Position numbers and translations under genes: made by a program
In this document: piece by piece, positions 57,586-64,000 of the stretch
How positions within the stretch are numbered: the stretch's first letter is position 1
Layout: the number at the start of each line of letters is the position of its first letter
Source of the DNA: Asanoa iriomotensis
GTDB lineage: Bacteria > Actinomycetota > Actinomycetes > Mycobacteriales > Micromonosporaceae
Assembly (NCBI RefSeq): GCF_016862515.1
Contig: NZ_BONC01000038.1
Span: forward strand, 1 to 64,000
Direction of reading: 5' to 3'
DNA: 64,000 nucleotides
Notes under the pieces: generated by a model
Databases searched by the model: none
Told to the model about the DNA's origin: nothing
The model's input: only the letters and a program-made list of their open reading frames with translations

Positions 57586-60240
57586 ATGCCCAAGACCCGT
57601 CCATCCATCTTGTACGGTGCCTGCGCGGCGTTGCTGGCGCTGGTCGCCGCCACCGCCTCCGCACCCACCGCCACCGCCGGCCCGGGCCTGCTCCCGTCGG
57701 CCGCGGCCGCCCGGGCCGCCATTCCCACCCCCGAGAAGCACTTCGGCTTCAAGATGGGCGCGGAAGGAAAGCTCGCCGCTTATCCCGACGTGCTCCGGTA
57801 CATGAAGCTGATCGCCGAGCGGTCCGACCGCGTCGACTACAAGGCTGTCGGGCCGACGACGATGGGCAACGAGTACGGGACCGTCCTCATCAGCTCGCCC
57901 GCCAACCTGCGCCGGCTCGACCGCCTGGTCGAGATCAACCAGAAGCTCGCCGACCCGCGCCGCACCAGCCCCGAGGAGGCGCGCAGGCTGGCGGCGGAGG
58001 GTGTGCCGTTCTACCACCTCGAGGCGACGATCCACTCCAGCGAGGTGGGCAACGGGCAGGCGATCAACGACATCGTCCACCGCCTGGCCACCGAGGACTC
58101 GGACTTCACCCGCAAGATCCTCAACAACTCGGTCGTCGTGCTGGTGCCCTCGCAGAACCCCGACGGGCAGCACCTGATCATCGACCATTTCAACCGGACC
58201 GCCGGCACGTCGCTGGCGCGGACCTACCCGGACCTCTACCACAAGTACACCGGCCACGACGACAACCGTGACTGGACGATGTTCACGCAGGTCGAGGCCC
58301 AGTACCGGCTCGGGCTGATCAAGAAGTACCGGCCGGCGATGGTGCACATCATGCACCAGAAGGGCAACTCCGGCAGCCGGATCTTCGTGCCACCGTACGG
58401 CGGCATCACCAGCGAGAACGTGCCGGCGAACATGAGCTCCTCGGTCGCCGCGATCGGGCAGCACGCCGCCCGCGCGCTCGCCGCCGAAGGCAAGACCGGC
58501 GTCGGCAGCGGCGACTACCACATCTTCTGGACCCTGGAGCAGCCCGGCGGGTACTTCCCGTTCACCGGCGCCGGCATCTACCTCACCGAGATCGCCTCGG
58601 TGACGGACTACGCGTACCCGCAGGTCTCGCGCGACGGACGTCCGCTCGGGCCGCAGCAGGCCCGGATGAACCTGATCGAGCCGTACCGGTCGACCACCTG
58701 GACGCTGGCCGACATCGTCGACTACGCGAAGACCGCCACGTACGCGGGCATGGAGTACACCGCGGACAACGGCGACAAGCTGCTCTACGACAACCTGTTC
58801 GCGGTGCCGCAGGAGTACCTGACCAAGGGCGTCCCGTCGGGCACCTACGCGTTCGTCGTCGACGCCAAGCAGCGCGACCCGTACGCCACCTACGAACTTC
58901 TCCAGCGTCTGGAGTGGACGGACGTGGAGATCGAGCGCGCGCGGTCGGCGTTCGTCGCGGACGGCAAGCGCTACGAGGCCGGCTCACACGTGATCCGGAT
59001 GAAGCAGCCGCGCGGCAACTGGGCGCACCAGGTGCTCGGCACCGACAAGTACCCCGAGGTCCGGGACTGCGGCGAGTGCCCGGTGCTGCTGCCGTACGCG
59101 GAGGCGACGACGAGCCTGCCGTTGCAGCTCGGCGTCTCCGTCACCGAGGTCATGACCCCCTTCCAGGCCCAGCTCGAGCGGGTCGGCTCGGTGCGGCCGG
59201 CACCCGTGACGATGCCGCGCGCACCCGGCGGCAAGGGCGCCTACCTGGTCCGGCCCGAGTCGTACGGCACGGTCCAGATCGTCTCGGCCCTGCAGGACGC
59301 CAACGTCACGACCTTCCGTGCCGCGGCGGCCTTCGACGGCTACCCGGCCGGCACCTACGTCGTGCCGGCGACCGGCCAGGCCCGGAACGTCCTGGCGACC
59401 GCCTCGGCGAAGGTCGGGATCCCGGTCACCGCGGTGGACCGCGCGCCGGCGGTCGCGGGTGTGCAGCTCAAGCCCAGGACCCGGGTCGGCCTGCTGCGCG
59501 GGGTCGGGAACATGCCCGGCGGTTGGGACATGTGGCAGTTCGACGAGTACGGCGTCAACTACGACGTCGTCGAGGCGCAGGACTTCACGCGGAAGTCCCT
59601 GAGCGAGCTGTACGACACGATCGTCATCTCGTCCGGAGTGTCGCAGGAGGACATCGTCGAGGGTCTCGACCCCGCGCGGTACGACGAGCGGTACTCCTGG
59701 GCCTACGGCGTGGGGGAGCAGGGGTGGGCCAAGCTGGCGCAGTTCGTCCGTGACGGCGGCACCCTGCTGGCGATCGGCGGCTCGGTCGAGACCGCGCAGG
59801 AACTGCTCGACCTGCCGATCAAGCCCGGCGTGCCGGACGACGAGGACCAGTTCACCACCGGTGGCAGCCTGCTGCACCAGACGTTCGACGCCGACAACCC
59901 GGTCGCCTGGGGCATGCCCGAGTCGTGGCCGGTCTGGCTCTACAACACGTCGTCGTGGGAGCTGACCGGTGACGGTGGCGAGGTGGTGTCGAGCTACCCG
60001 GCCGAAGGCGAGGTGCTGGCCAGCGGCTACCTACGCGGCGCCGAGCACATCCGGGGCGACGCCAACGTGGTGTCGTTCACGGTCGGCAAGGGCCAGGTCG
60101 TGACGTACGGCAGCGAGATCACCTTCCGCACGCTGCCCCGCTCGCAGTTCAACCTGCTCTACAACGCGATGTACCATGGCCCGGCGGCCGCGGTCGACGC
60201 CAACACGATGGCGCAGTTGAAATCCCGGTTCGCCGGCTAG
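57586..60240 (+). CDS. Secreted M14 zinc carboxypeptidase
   Basis: An 884-aa exported peptidase. A Sec signal peptide starts MPKTRPSILYGACAALLALV. The M14 domain follows: zinc ligands H150 and E153 in IHSSEVGNG, the family motif DDNRDW, a third-ligand His at 254 or 257 in MVHIMHQKG, and the catalytic Glu E335 in YLTEIASV. Beyond about residue 420 lies a long domain with Rossmann-like/class I glutamine amidotransferase-like strands (VGLLRGVGNMPGGWDMWQFD, DTIVISSGVSQ, DGGTLLAIGG) of unknown role. ATG 57586 follows GGAAGG; ATG 57553 is an alternative. A TACGGT -10 box lies at 57530-57535. Confidence 0.9.
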   Translation: MPKTRPSILYGACAALLALVAATASAPTATAGPGLLPSAAAARAAIPTPEKHFGFKMGAEGKLAAYPDVLRYMKLIAERSDRVDYKAVGPTTMGNEYGTVLISSPANLRRLDRLVEINQKLADPRRTSPEEARRLAAEGVPFYHLEATIHSSEVGNGQAINDIVHRLATEDSDFTRKILNNSVVVLVPSQNPDGQHLIIDHFNRTAGTSLARTYPDLYHKYTGHDDNRDWTMFTQVEAQYRLGLIKKYRPAMVHIMHQKGNSGSRIFVPPYGGITSENVPANMSSSVAAIGQHAARALAAEGKTGVGSGDYHIFWTLEQPGGYFPFTGAGIYLTEIASVTDYAYPQVSRDGRPLGPQQARMNLIEPYRSTTWTLADIVDYAKTATYAGMEYTADNGDKLLYDNLFAVPQEYLTKGVPSGTYAFVVDAKQRDPYATYELLQRLEWTDVEIERARSAFVADGKRYEAGSHVIRMKQPRGNWAHQVLGTDKYPEVRDCGECPVLLPYAEATTSLPLQLGVSVTEVMTPFQAQLERVGSVRPAPVTMPRAPGGKGAYLVRPESYGTVQIVSALQDANVTTFRAAAAFDGYPAGTYVVPATGQARNVLATASAKVGIPVTAVDRAPAVAGVQLKPRTRVGLLRGVGNMPGGWDMWQFDEYGVNYDVVEAQDFTRKSLSELYDTIVISSGVSQEDIVEGLDPARYDERYSWAYGVGEQGWAKLAQFVRDGGTLLAIGGSVETAQELLDLPIKPGVPDDEDQFTTGGSLLHQTFDADNPVAWGMPESWPVWLYNTSSWELTGDGGEVVSSYPAEGEVLASGYLRGAEHIRGDANVVSFTVGKGQVVTYGSEITFRTLPRSQFNLLYNAMYHGPAAAVDANTMAQLKSRFAG

Positions 60241-60247
60241 CCGTTTC

Positions 60248-60280
60248 GCGGGGGTCACGTCCGTCGGACGTGGCCCCCGC
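60248..60280. terminator. Hairpin after M14 gene, probably bidirectional
   Basis: GCGGGGGTCACGTCC (60248-60262) pairs with GGACGTGGCCCCCGC (60266-60280) with a 3-nt loop and one G-U pair. It lies between the M14 stop (60240) and the convergent gene's stop (60286). Confidence 0.8.
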
Positions 60281-60285
60281 TTCCG

Positions 60286-61017
60286 CTATCGCACGGCCAG
60301 CGCGACGCCGGTTAGCTCCGCCGGGGTCAGCAGGGACTTGTCCTCGGCGCTTCGCACCCGCACCGTCACCACGATCCCGTCGGGTCGAGAGACCGTCACC
60401 GTTCGTTCGATCATCCGGCTGTACGGGCCGTCTGGCGGCTGGGTCATACGGACCTGGAAGTCGATGGACCGGATGCGTTCACCGTCGGGTCCGTGGGTGA
60501 GGGTGCAGTCCAGCGTGGTTCTCTCGCAGGTGTCCTGTTCGGTCCACGCGGCCTTCTTCGTCTCGACGATCTCGATGGACACCCTGGCCCGCACGTCGTC
60601 GTGGGCGGCCACGCCCCAGCCGAACCAGCCGGCGGCGGACAGGTGCGAGAACTCGCGGACCCGCCACACCGGCTGCGTGGTGGTCGGGCCGTCCCACGTG
60701 TCCGGATCCTCGTCCCCGGCCGTCACCCAGAACAGTCCCGGAGCTTCGTGGTCGAGGGCGGCGAGCATCGCGGTGGTGACCCGCTGCTGGTCCGTCAGCG
60801 GCTCGGCCGACCGGTTGGCCGGTGCGGGCGCCGGGCGATCGCTCCGGAGCGTGCCGACGCCGACGGCCGCCGCGAGCACTGCCACGGCCGCGAGCGTCGC
60901 TGCGCCGATCCGCCTGCCGCGAGCCCGTCGGCCCTCGCGCGCCACCACGCGATCGACGTCGACGGACGACGGCGGGACCTCACCGATGGCCTCGTCGAAG
61001 AGTTGCTTGTAGGTCAC
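60286..61017 (-). CDS. Single-TM protein coupled to SigE-family sigma
   Basis: A 243-aa protein starting at GTG 61017, 4-bp overlap with the sigma stop. It has a cytoplasmic N-terminus of about 40 residues (VTYKQLFDEAIGEVPPSSVDVDRVVARE) rich in the pattern of SigE-associated partners, one TM segment (IGAATLAAVAVLAAAVGV) and an extracellular domain with one Cys pair (TCERTTLDCT). By layout it is the regulator or sensor of the adjacent sigma; no zinc anti-sigma motif is present, so the role is inferred. Confidence 0.7.
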   Translation of the reverse strand: MTYKQLFDEAIGEVPPSSVDVDRVVAREGRRARGRRIGAATLAAVAVLAAAVGVGTLRSDRPAPAPANRSAEPLTDQQRVTTAMLAALDHEAPGLFWVTAGDEDPDTWDGPTTTQPVWRVREFSHLSAAGWFGWGVAAHDDVRARVSIEIVETKKAAWTEQDTCERTTLDCTLTHGPDGERIRSIDFQVRMTQPPDGPYSRMIERTVTVSRPDGIVVTVRVRSAEDKSLLTPAELTGVALAVR

Positions 61018-61517
61018 GCCGTACCCCCAGTTGATGTCGTTGCCAGGAGGCGCAGGGCTTCCAGCGCACGCGCGGCCTGGCTCTTGACCGCTCCGGTCGT
61101 GATCCCGAGAATCTCGGCGGTCTCCTCCACCGACAGGTCGCAGTAGTAACGCAGCACGACGACCGCCTTCCGCCGGGGCGGAAGCTGCGCGAGCAGGTGG
61201 AGCAGCACCTCCCGGTCGGCGACGGTGGGCTCGGCGACCCGCGCCTCCTGGTCGGGCAGCTCGTCGACGGAATGCTCGCGCCGCCACGGCCGGCGCCGTT
61301 CGTCGAGCCAGGCGTGGGTCAGCACCCGCCGCACGTACGCGTCGACGTTGCGGGCGTCACCGACCCGCCGCCAGTTGCGATAGAGCTTGCCGATGGTGAT
61401 GGAGACCAGATCGTCGGCGGTGTGCCAGTCCCGGCAGAGCAGATAGGCCATTCGCCGCAGGGAGTCCAGCCGAGAGGCCACAAACTCGCGATACTCGTTC
61501 TCGGCGTCCCGGTTCAT
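61014..61517 (-). CDS. ECF sigma factor, SigE family
   Basis: A 167-aa sigma factor: region 2 (YREFVASRLDSLRRMAYLLCRDWHTADDLVSITIGKLYRNW) and region 4 (LPPRRKAVVVLRYYCDLSVEETAEILGITTGAVKSQAARALEAL), the sequence type common in Micromonosporaceae and Streptomyces SigE-family factors. ATG 61517 fits the family N-terminus; an in-frame upstream start (61664) would overlap the SMI1 gene. It is followed by the membrane partner. It resembles, but is distinct from, the sigma at 34793-35359. Confidence 0.9.
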   Translation of the reverse strand: MNRDAENEYREFVASRLDSLRRMAYLLCRDWHTADDLVSITIGKLYRNWRRVGDARNVDAYVRRVLTHAWLDERRRPWRREHSVDELPDQEARVAEPTVADREVLLHLLAQLPPRRKAVVVLRYYCDLSVEETAEILGITTGAVKSQAARALEALRLLATTSTGGTA

Positions 61518-61560
61518 GTCCAAGGGACGTAACGCGCCGCGATCCAGGTTGCTCGAGCGG

Positions 61561-62166
61561 TCAGCGAATCTTCCTGCCCCATTCGCAGGCCGGGCCGAGG
61601 CCCTGGTCGATGTCGAGGGGTGAGTTGGCCGGGTCGGTCGCGTGCCGGTGCAGGTCGTCGGCATAGCGGAGCAGCAGCCCCGTCCATGATGGAGCCAGCA
61701 CGTCCCACTCTTCGCATTCGATGTCGACCCGGACCACCTGGCCAGGAGTGCCGCCCGGTGGCGGGTCGAGGTCGAGGTACCAGCGCACGTCGCCGTTCAT
61801 GTCGCCCACCAGGACCGCGCTCGGCAGGCCCACGACCGCGCGCACCGGGCCGGCGTCGAAGGCCAGGTCCGGGTCGTAGTTGTCGCGCCACATGCGGGTC
61901 GCCGCCACGATGCCGGTGGTGTCGTAGAGGTATTCCAGCGGGATCGGGCTCGGTCGGCCCGTGCCCGGGTTGGTCCACGCCGTGCCGTCGTGGATCAGCA
62001 GGCTGGCGCGGAAGTCCGGCGGCAGGGTCACACCCAGCGCCGACTCCATCGCGTCGATCGCTTCCGGCCGCGCCCCGGGTTGGAGTTGGCTCAGCGAAGC
62101 CGGCAGGACGCGACCCAGGCCGGCCTCGACCCGCGCCCAGGCCTCGGCTACCTCCACGTCAACCAC
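61561..62166 (-). CDS. SMI1/KNR4 family (SUKH) protein
   Basis: A 201-aa protein with the SUKH pattern: an N-terminal helix (AWARVEAGLGRVLP), ALGVTLPPDFRASLLIHDG, PLEYLYDT and the acidic central strand VGDMNGDVRWYLDLDP. SUKH proteins often act as immunity proteins to contact-dependent or polymorphic toxins; here no adjacent toxin is visible, so immunity is only a possibility. GTG 62166 start overlaps the stalked surface protein's stop (62159) by 8 bp, indicating co-transcription. Confidence 0.85.
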   Translation of the reverse strand: MVDVEVAEAWARVEAGLGRVLPASLSQLQPGARPEAIDAMESALGVTLPPDFRASLLIHDGTAWTNPGTGRPSPIPLEYLYDTTGIVAATRMWRDNYDPDLAFDAGPVRAVVGLPSAVLVGDMNGDVRWYLDLDPPPGGTPGQVVRVDIECEEWDVLAPSWTGLLLRYADDLHRHATDPANSPLDIDQGLGPACEWGRKIR

Positions 62167-63007
62167 CGCGGACGTGTCTGACGATGCCGGCTACGAGAAG
62201 GCCGGCGACGGCGAGGCCCAGCAAGGCGATGACGCCGAACCCGAGCAACGCGCGGCGCACGAAGGTGCCGTCGTTCATCAGCGCCGCCACCAGCCGGGTC
62301 TCGCCGGCGGTGGTCTGGCCGCCGGCGACTCCGGCGTCGCTCGGCCCGACCGTCGGAGCCGGGGTCGGCTTGGCCGTCGGTGTGCCGCGCGGCTTGGCCG
62401 GCGCCTTGGTCGCGCTGGTGCGCGGCTTGGCCGTCGACGTGCTCGGCTTGGTCGTGGTGGTCTGCGGCTTGGCGGTCGAGGTGCGCGGTGCCGTCGCGTT
62501 CGCGATGTGGACCCGGCCCTTCGCCGCCGGGGTCCCGCCCTCGCAGTGCTGCTCGAACGTCGCGTCGAAGGCCTGCACGTAGCCGTCGGCGCCGAAGATC
62601 GCCTTGGTGACGGTGAAGGACCCGGTCAGCTCGTTGCAGCCGCGGCCCTCGCCGCTCAGGTCCAGCCCGGGGCCGGTGCCGTTGAACGGGTACCGGTGCG
62701 CGGCGCTGTAGGTGCGCGCGGTGAGCTGCTGCGTGCCCGGCGCGTCGAAGGTGAGCGTCCACCAGTCGCCGTTGTACGCGTTGACCGAGACGGCCACCGT
62801 GCTGCCGTTGGAACTGGAGACGGTCAGCCCGTCGCCGTTGCCGGTGGAGTACGCCCACGAGTCGCCCTGGGTGATGTAGTCGCCGTTGTCTCCGCTGAAG
62901 CTCAGTGAGCCTGACTTGACCGTCTGCGCCTCGGCCGGACCGGCGACCAGCAGCCCACCGACCACCGCCACCAGCAGAACGGCCCCCCGCTGCCATCCCA
63001 TCTTCAC
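62159..63007 (-). CDS. Stalked surface protein with C-terminal membrane anchor
   Basis: A 282-aa exported protein: Sec signal peptide (RGAVLLVAVVGGLLVAGPAEA), a beta-sandwich-like domain of about 140 residues with two Cys, a Thr/Pro/Lys-rich repeat stalk (about residues 170-225) of the kind O-mannosylated in actinomycetes, and a C-terminal TM segment (LLGFGVIALLGLAVAGLLVAG) with a basic tail. This is a type I-like surface protein exposing its N-terminal domain. No LPxTG sortase motif is seen. Function unknown. It is coupled to the SMI1 gene and divergent from a secreted nuclease gene. Confidence 0.75.
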   Translation of the reverse strand: MKMGWQRGAVLLVAVVGGLLVAGPAEAQTVKSGSLSFSGDNGDYITQGDSWAYSTGNGDGLTVSSSNGSTVAVSVNAYNGDWWTLTFDAPGTQQLTARTYSAAHRYPFNGTGPGLDLSGEGRGCNELTGSFTVTKAIFGADGYVQAFDATFEQHCEGGTPAAKGRVHIANATAPRTSTAKPQTTTTKPSTSTAKPRTSATKAPAKPRGTPTAKPTPAPTVGPSDAGVAGGQTTAGETRLVAALMNDGTFVRRALLGFGVIALLGLAVAGLLVAGIVRHVRGG

Positions 63008-63044
63008 CCTCTACCAGCGTCGGCGGCCCCGTCCGCGTCACAGC

Positions 63045-63072
63045 TTGCGCGGACAGAAAGATCGTCTATTGT
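63045..63072 (+). promoter_or_regulatory. Promoter of the ExeM/NucH-type gene
   Basis: TTGCGC (63045-63050), a 16-bp spacer and TATTGT (63067-63072) look like a housekeeping promoter; transcription from about 63079 gives a leader of about 30 nt before ATG 63110. Confidence 0.45.
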
Positions 63073-63109
63073 CCAGCCCCTCAACGATTTCTATCGAAGG
63101 CCAAGTTTG

Positions 63110-64000
63110 ATGGACTGGAACCGGCGCAAACGAATACAAGACGTCTTCGGCGTCCTCGTCGCAAGCAGTGCGCTCCTCCTGACCGGCGGCGCATCGGCGC
63201 TGGCCGAAGAGGCGGCGACGGCACCCTTCGTCAGCGAGATTCATTACGACAACGCCGGCACCGACGTCGGTGAGGCGATCGAGATCGAAGCGCCGGTCGG
63301 TTTCGACCTGAGCGGCTGGCAGATCGTCCTCTACAACGGCGGGAACGGTGCCGCCTACAACACCCGGACGCTGAGCGACACCGTGCCGGCCGCCGGTGTG
63401 GTCGTCGCGAACTACCCGGTCAACGGCATCCAGAACGGCGACCCCGACGGGGTCGCGCTGGTGTCCCCGACGGGCTCGGTGACGGAGTTCCTCACCTACG
63501 GCGGCACCTTCGCCGCCATCGGCGGCCCGGCCGACGGTATGACGGGCACCGACATCCTGGTCAAGGAGAGCACGGCCACCCCGGTCGGGCAGTCGCTTCA
63601 GAAGGTCAACGGCAAGTGGAACCCCCCGGCGGCGAGCACCTTCGGCGCCCTCAACGCGGTCGTGGATCCGGAGCCGGAGCCCGACCCTGAGGTCGGCTGC
63701 ACCGTTACCGTCGACCGCACCATCGCTGAGGTCCAGGGCACCGGGAGCGCCACGCCGCTGACCGGCAACCGGGTCACGGTCGAGGGCGTGGTTACCGCCG
63801 ACCACCGCACCGGTGGCTACAACGGCGTGTTCGTGCAGACCGCCGGCAGCGGTGGCGACCGTCCGGTGGCCGCCGGCACCGCCTCCGATGCCGTCTTCGT
63901 CTACCTCGGCACGAACGCCGCGAACCACCCGGCGGTCGCGATCGGCGACCGGGTCCGGGTCAGCGGCACGGCGACCGAATACTCGGGCCTGACCCAGCTG
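63110..64000 (+). CDS. Secreted ExeM/NucH-type nuclease, 3' end beyond window
   Basis: Reading from ATG 63110 stays open for 297 codons to the window edge. It begins with a Sec signal peptide (VLVASSALLLTGGASALA), then a lamin-tail domain (FVSEIHYDNAGTDVGEAIEIEAP; LSGWQIVLYNGGNGAAYNTRTL), a short acidic Pro linker (PEPEPDPEVG), and the start of an OB-fold-like domain (NRVTVEGVVTADHRTGGYNGVFVQ; IGDRVRVSGTATEYSGLTQL). That order matches extracellular ExeM/NucH endonucleases, whose catalytic endonuclease/exonuclease/phosphatase domain would lie further downstream. The enzyme identity is thus inferred from the N-terminal half. Confidence 0.75.
   Translation, partial: MDWNRRKRIQDVFGVLVASSALLLTGGASALAEEAATAPFVSEIHYDNAGTDVGEAIEIEAPVGFDLSGWQIVLYNGGNGAAYNTRTLSDTVPAAGVVVANYPVNGIQNGDPDGVALVSPTGSVTEFLTYGGTFAAIGGPADGMTGTDILVKESTATPVGQSLQKVNGKWNPPAASTFGALNAVVDPEPEPDPEVGCTVTVDRTIAEVQGTGSATPLTGNRVTVEGVVTADHRTGGYNGVFVQTAGSGGDRPVAAGTASDAVFVYLGTNAANHPAVAIGDRVRVSGTATEYSGLTQL

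Overview
The window is high-GC DNA from an actinomycete, most likely Micromonosporaceae-like. The evidence is strong GC3 bias, frequent GTG starts, many secreted proteins, ECF sigma factors with membrane partners, a LAL-type LuxR regulator and GlxA-like copper oxidase. I see about 60 protein genes. I see no rRNA, tRNA, CRISPR array, insertion sequence or prophage. It looks like chromosomal arm or accessory-rich chromosome with short operons that often change strand.

Layout. 0-4.2 kb: a class C-type serine hydrolase, an amidohydrolase, an NTF2-like protein and a secreted M28 peptidase. 4.2-5.2 kb: a gene-poor stretch with an 85-bp imperfect direct repeat. 5.2-10.5 kb: a fused heterodimer-type ABC exporter, then a membrane-anchored protein, HTTM protein and DCC thiol oxidoreductase operon. 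10.6-15.3 kb: alr-ddl (D-Ala-D-Ala supply) facing a translationally coupled response regulator, histidine kinase and GerMN lipoprotein operon. 15.3-18 kb: cydAB. 18-20.9 kb: a 44-aa peptide gene coupled to a Cys-rich protein, an ECF42 sigma/YCII pair and RidA. 20.9-25.7 kb: a 7-TM protein, two glycosyltransferases, a DoxX-like protein and a KAS III enzyme. 25.7-30.7 kb: a long glyA, a PPOX protein and a secreted M36 peptidase, with a perfect 24-bp hairpin between the last two. 30.8-34 kb: MarR-MFS, then an ArsR-arsenate reductase fusion and a VOC protein. 34-39 kb: ECF sigma plus membrane partner, a secreted LTD protein, and a GlxA-like oxidase with an excalibur-type anchored protein. 39-43.8 kb: an amidohydrolase, an MBL hydrolase, a divergent DapA-like/LysR pair, GNAT and a septum-formation-type protein. 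43.8-51 kb: a hydrolase divergent from TetR, a frameshifted acyl-CoA ligase, a large LAL regulator and an FAD enzyme. 51-57 kb: LysR/MFS divergent pair, FAD monooxygenase, SDR, DUF1707 protein and MocR regulator. 57.6-64 kb: a secreted M14 carboxypeptidase, a second ECF sigma/membrane pair, an SMI1 protein, a stalked surface protein and the start of an ExeM/NucH-type nuclease.

Three patterns run through the window. First, many genes have a TAnnnT -10 box only 6-9 nt before the start codon, which predicts leaderless mRNAs and fixes several starts. Second, 11 of the 15 convergent gene pairs overlap at their 3' ends, six of them by sharing stop codons in a 4-bp overlap. Third, operon members are usually joined by 4-bp ATGA/GTGA overlaps. 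Several regulators have clear palindromic candidate operators (TetR, ArsR, MarR, LysR). All functions are read from sequence motifs only; no database search was possible.
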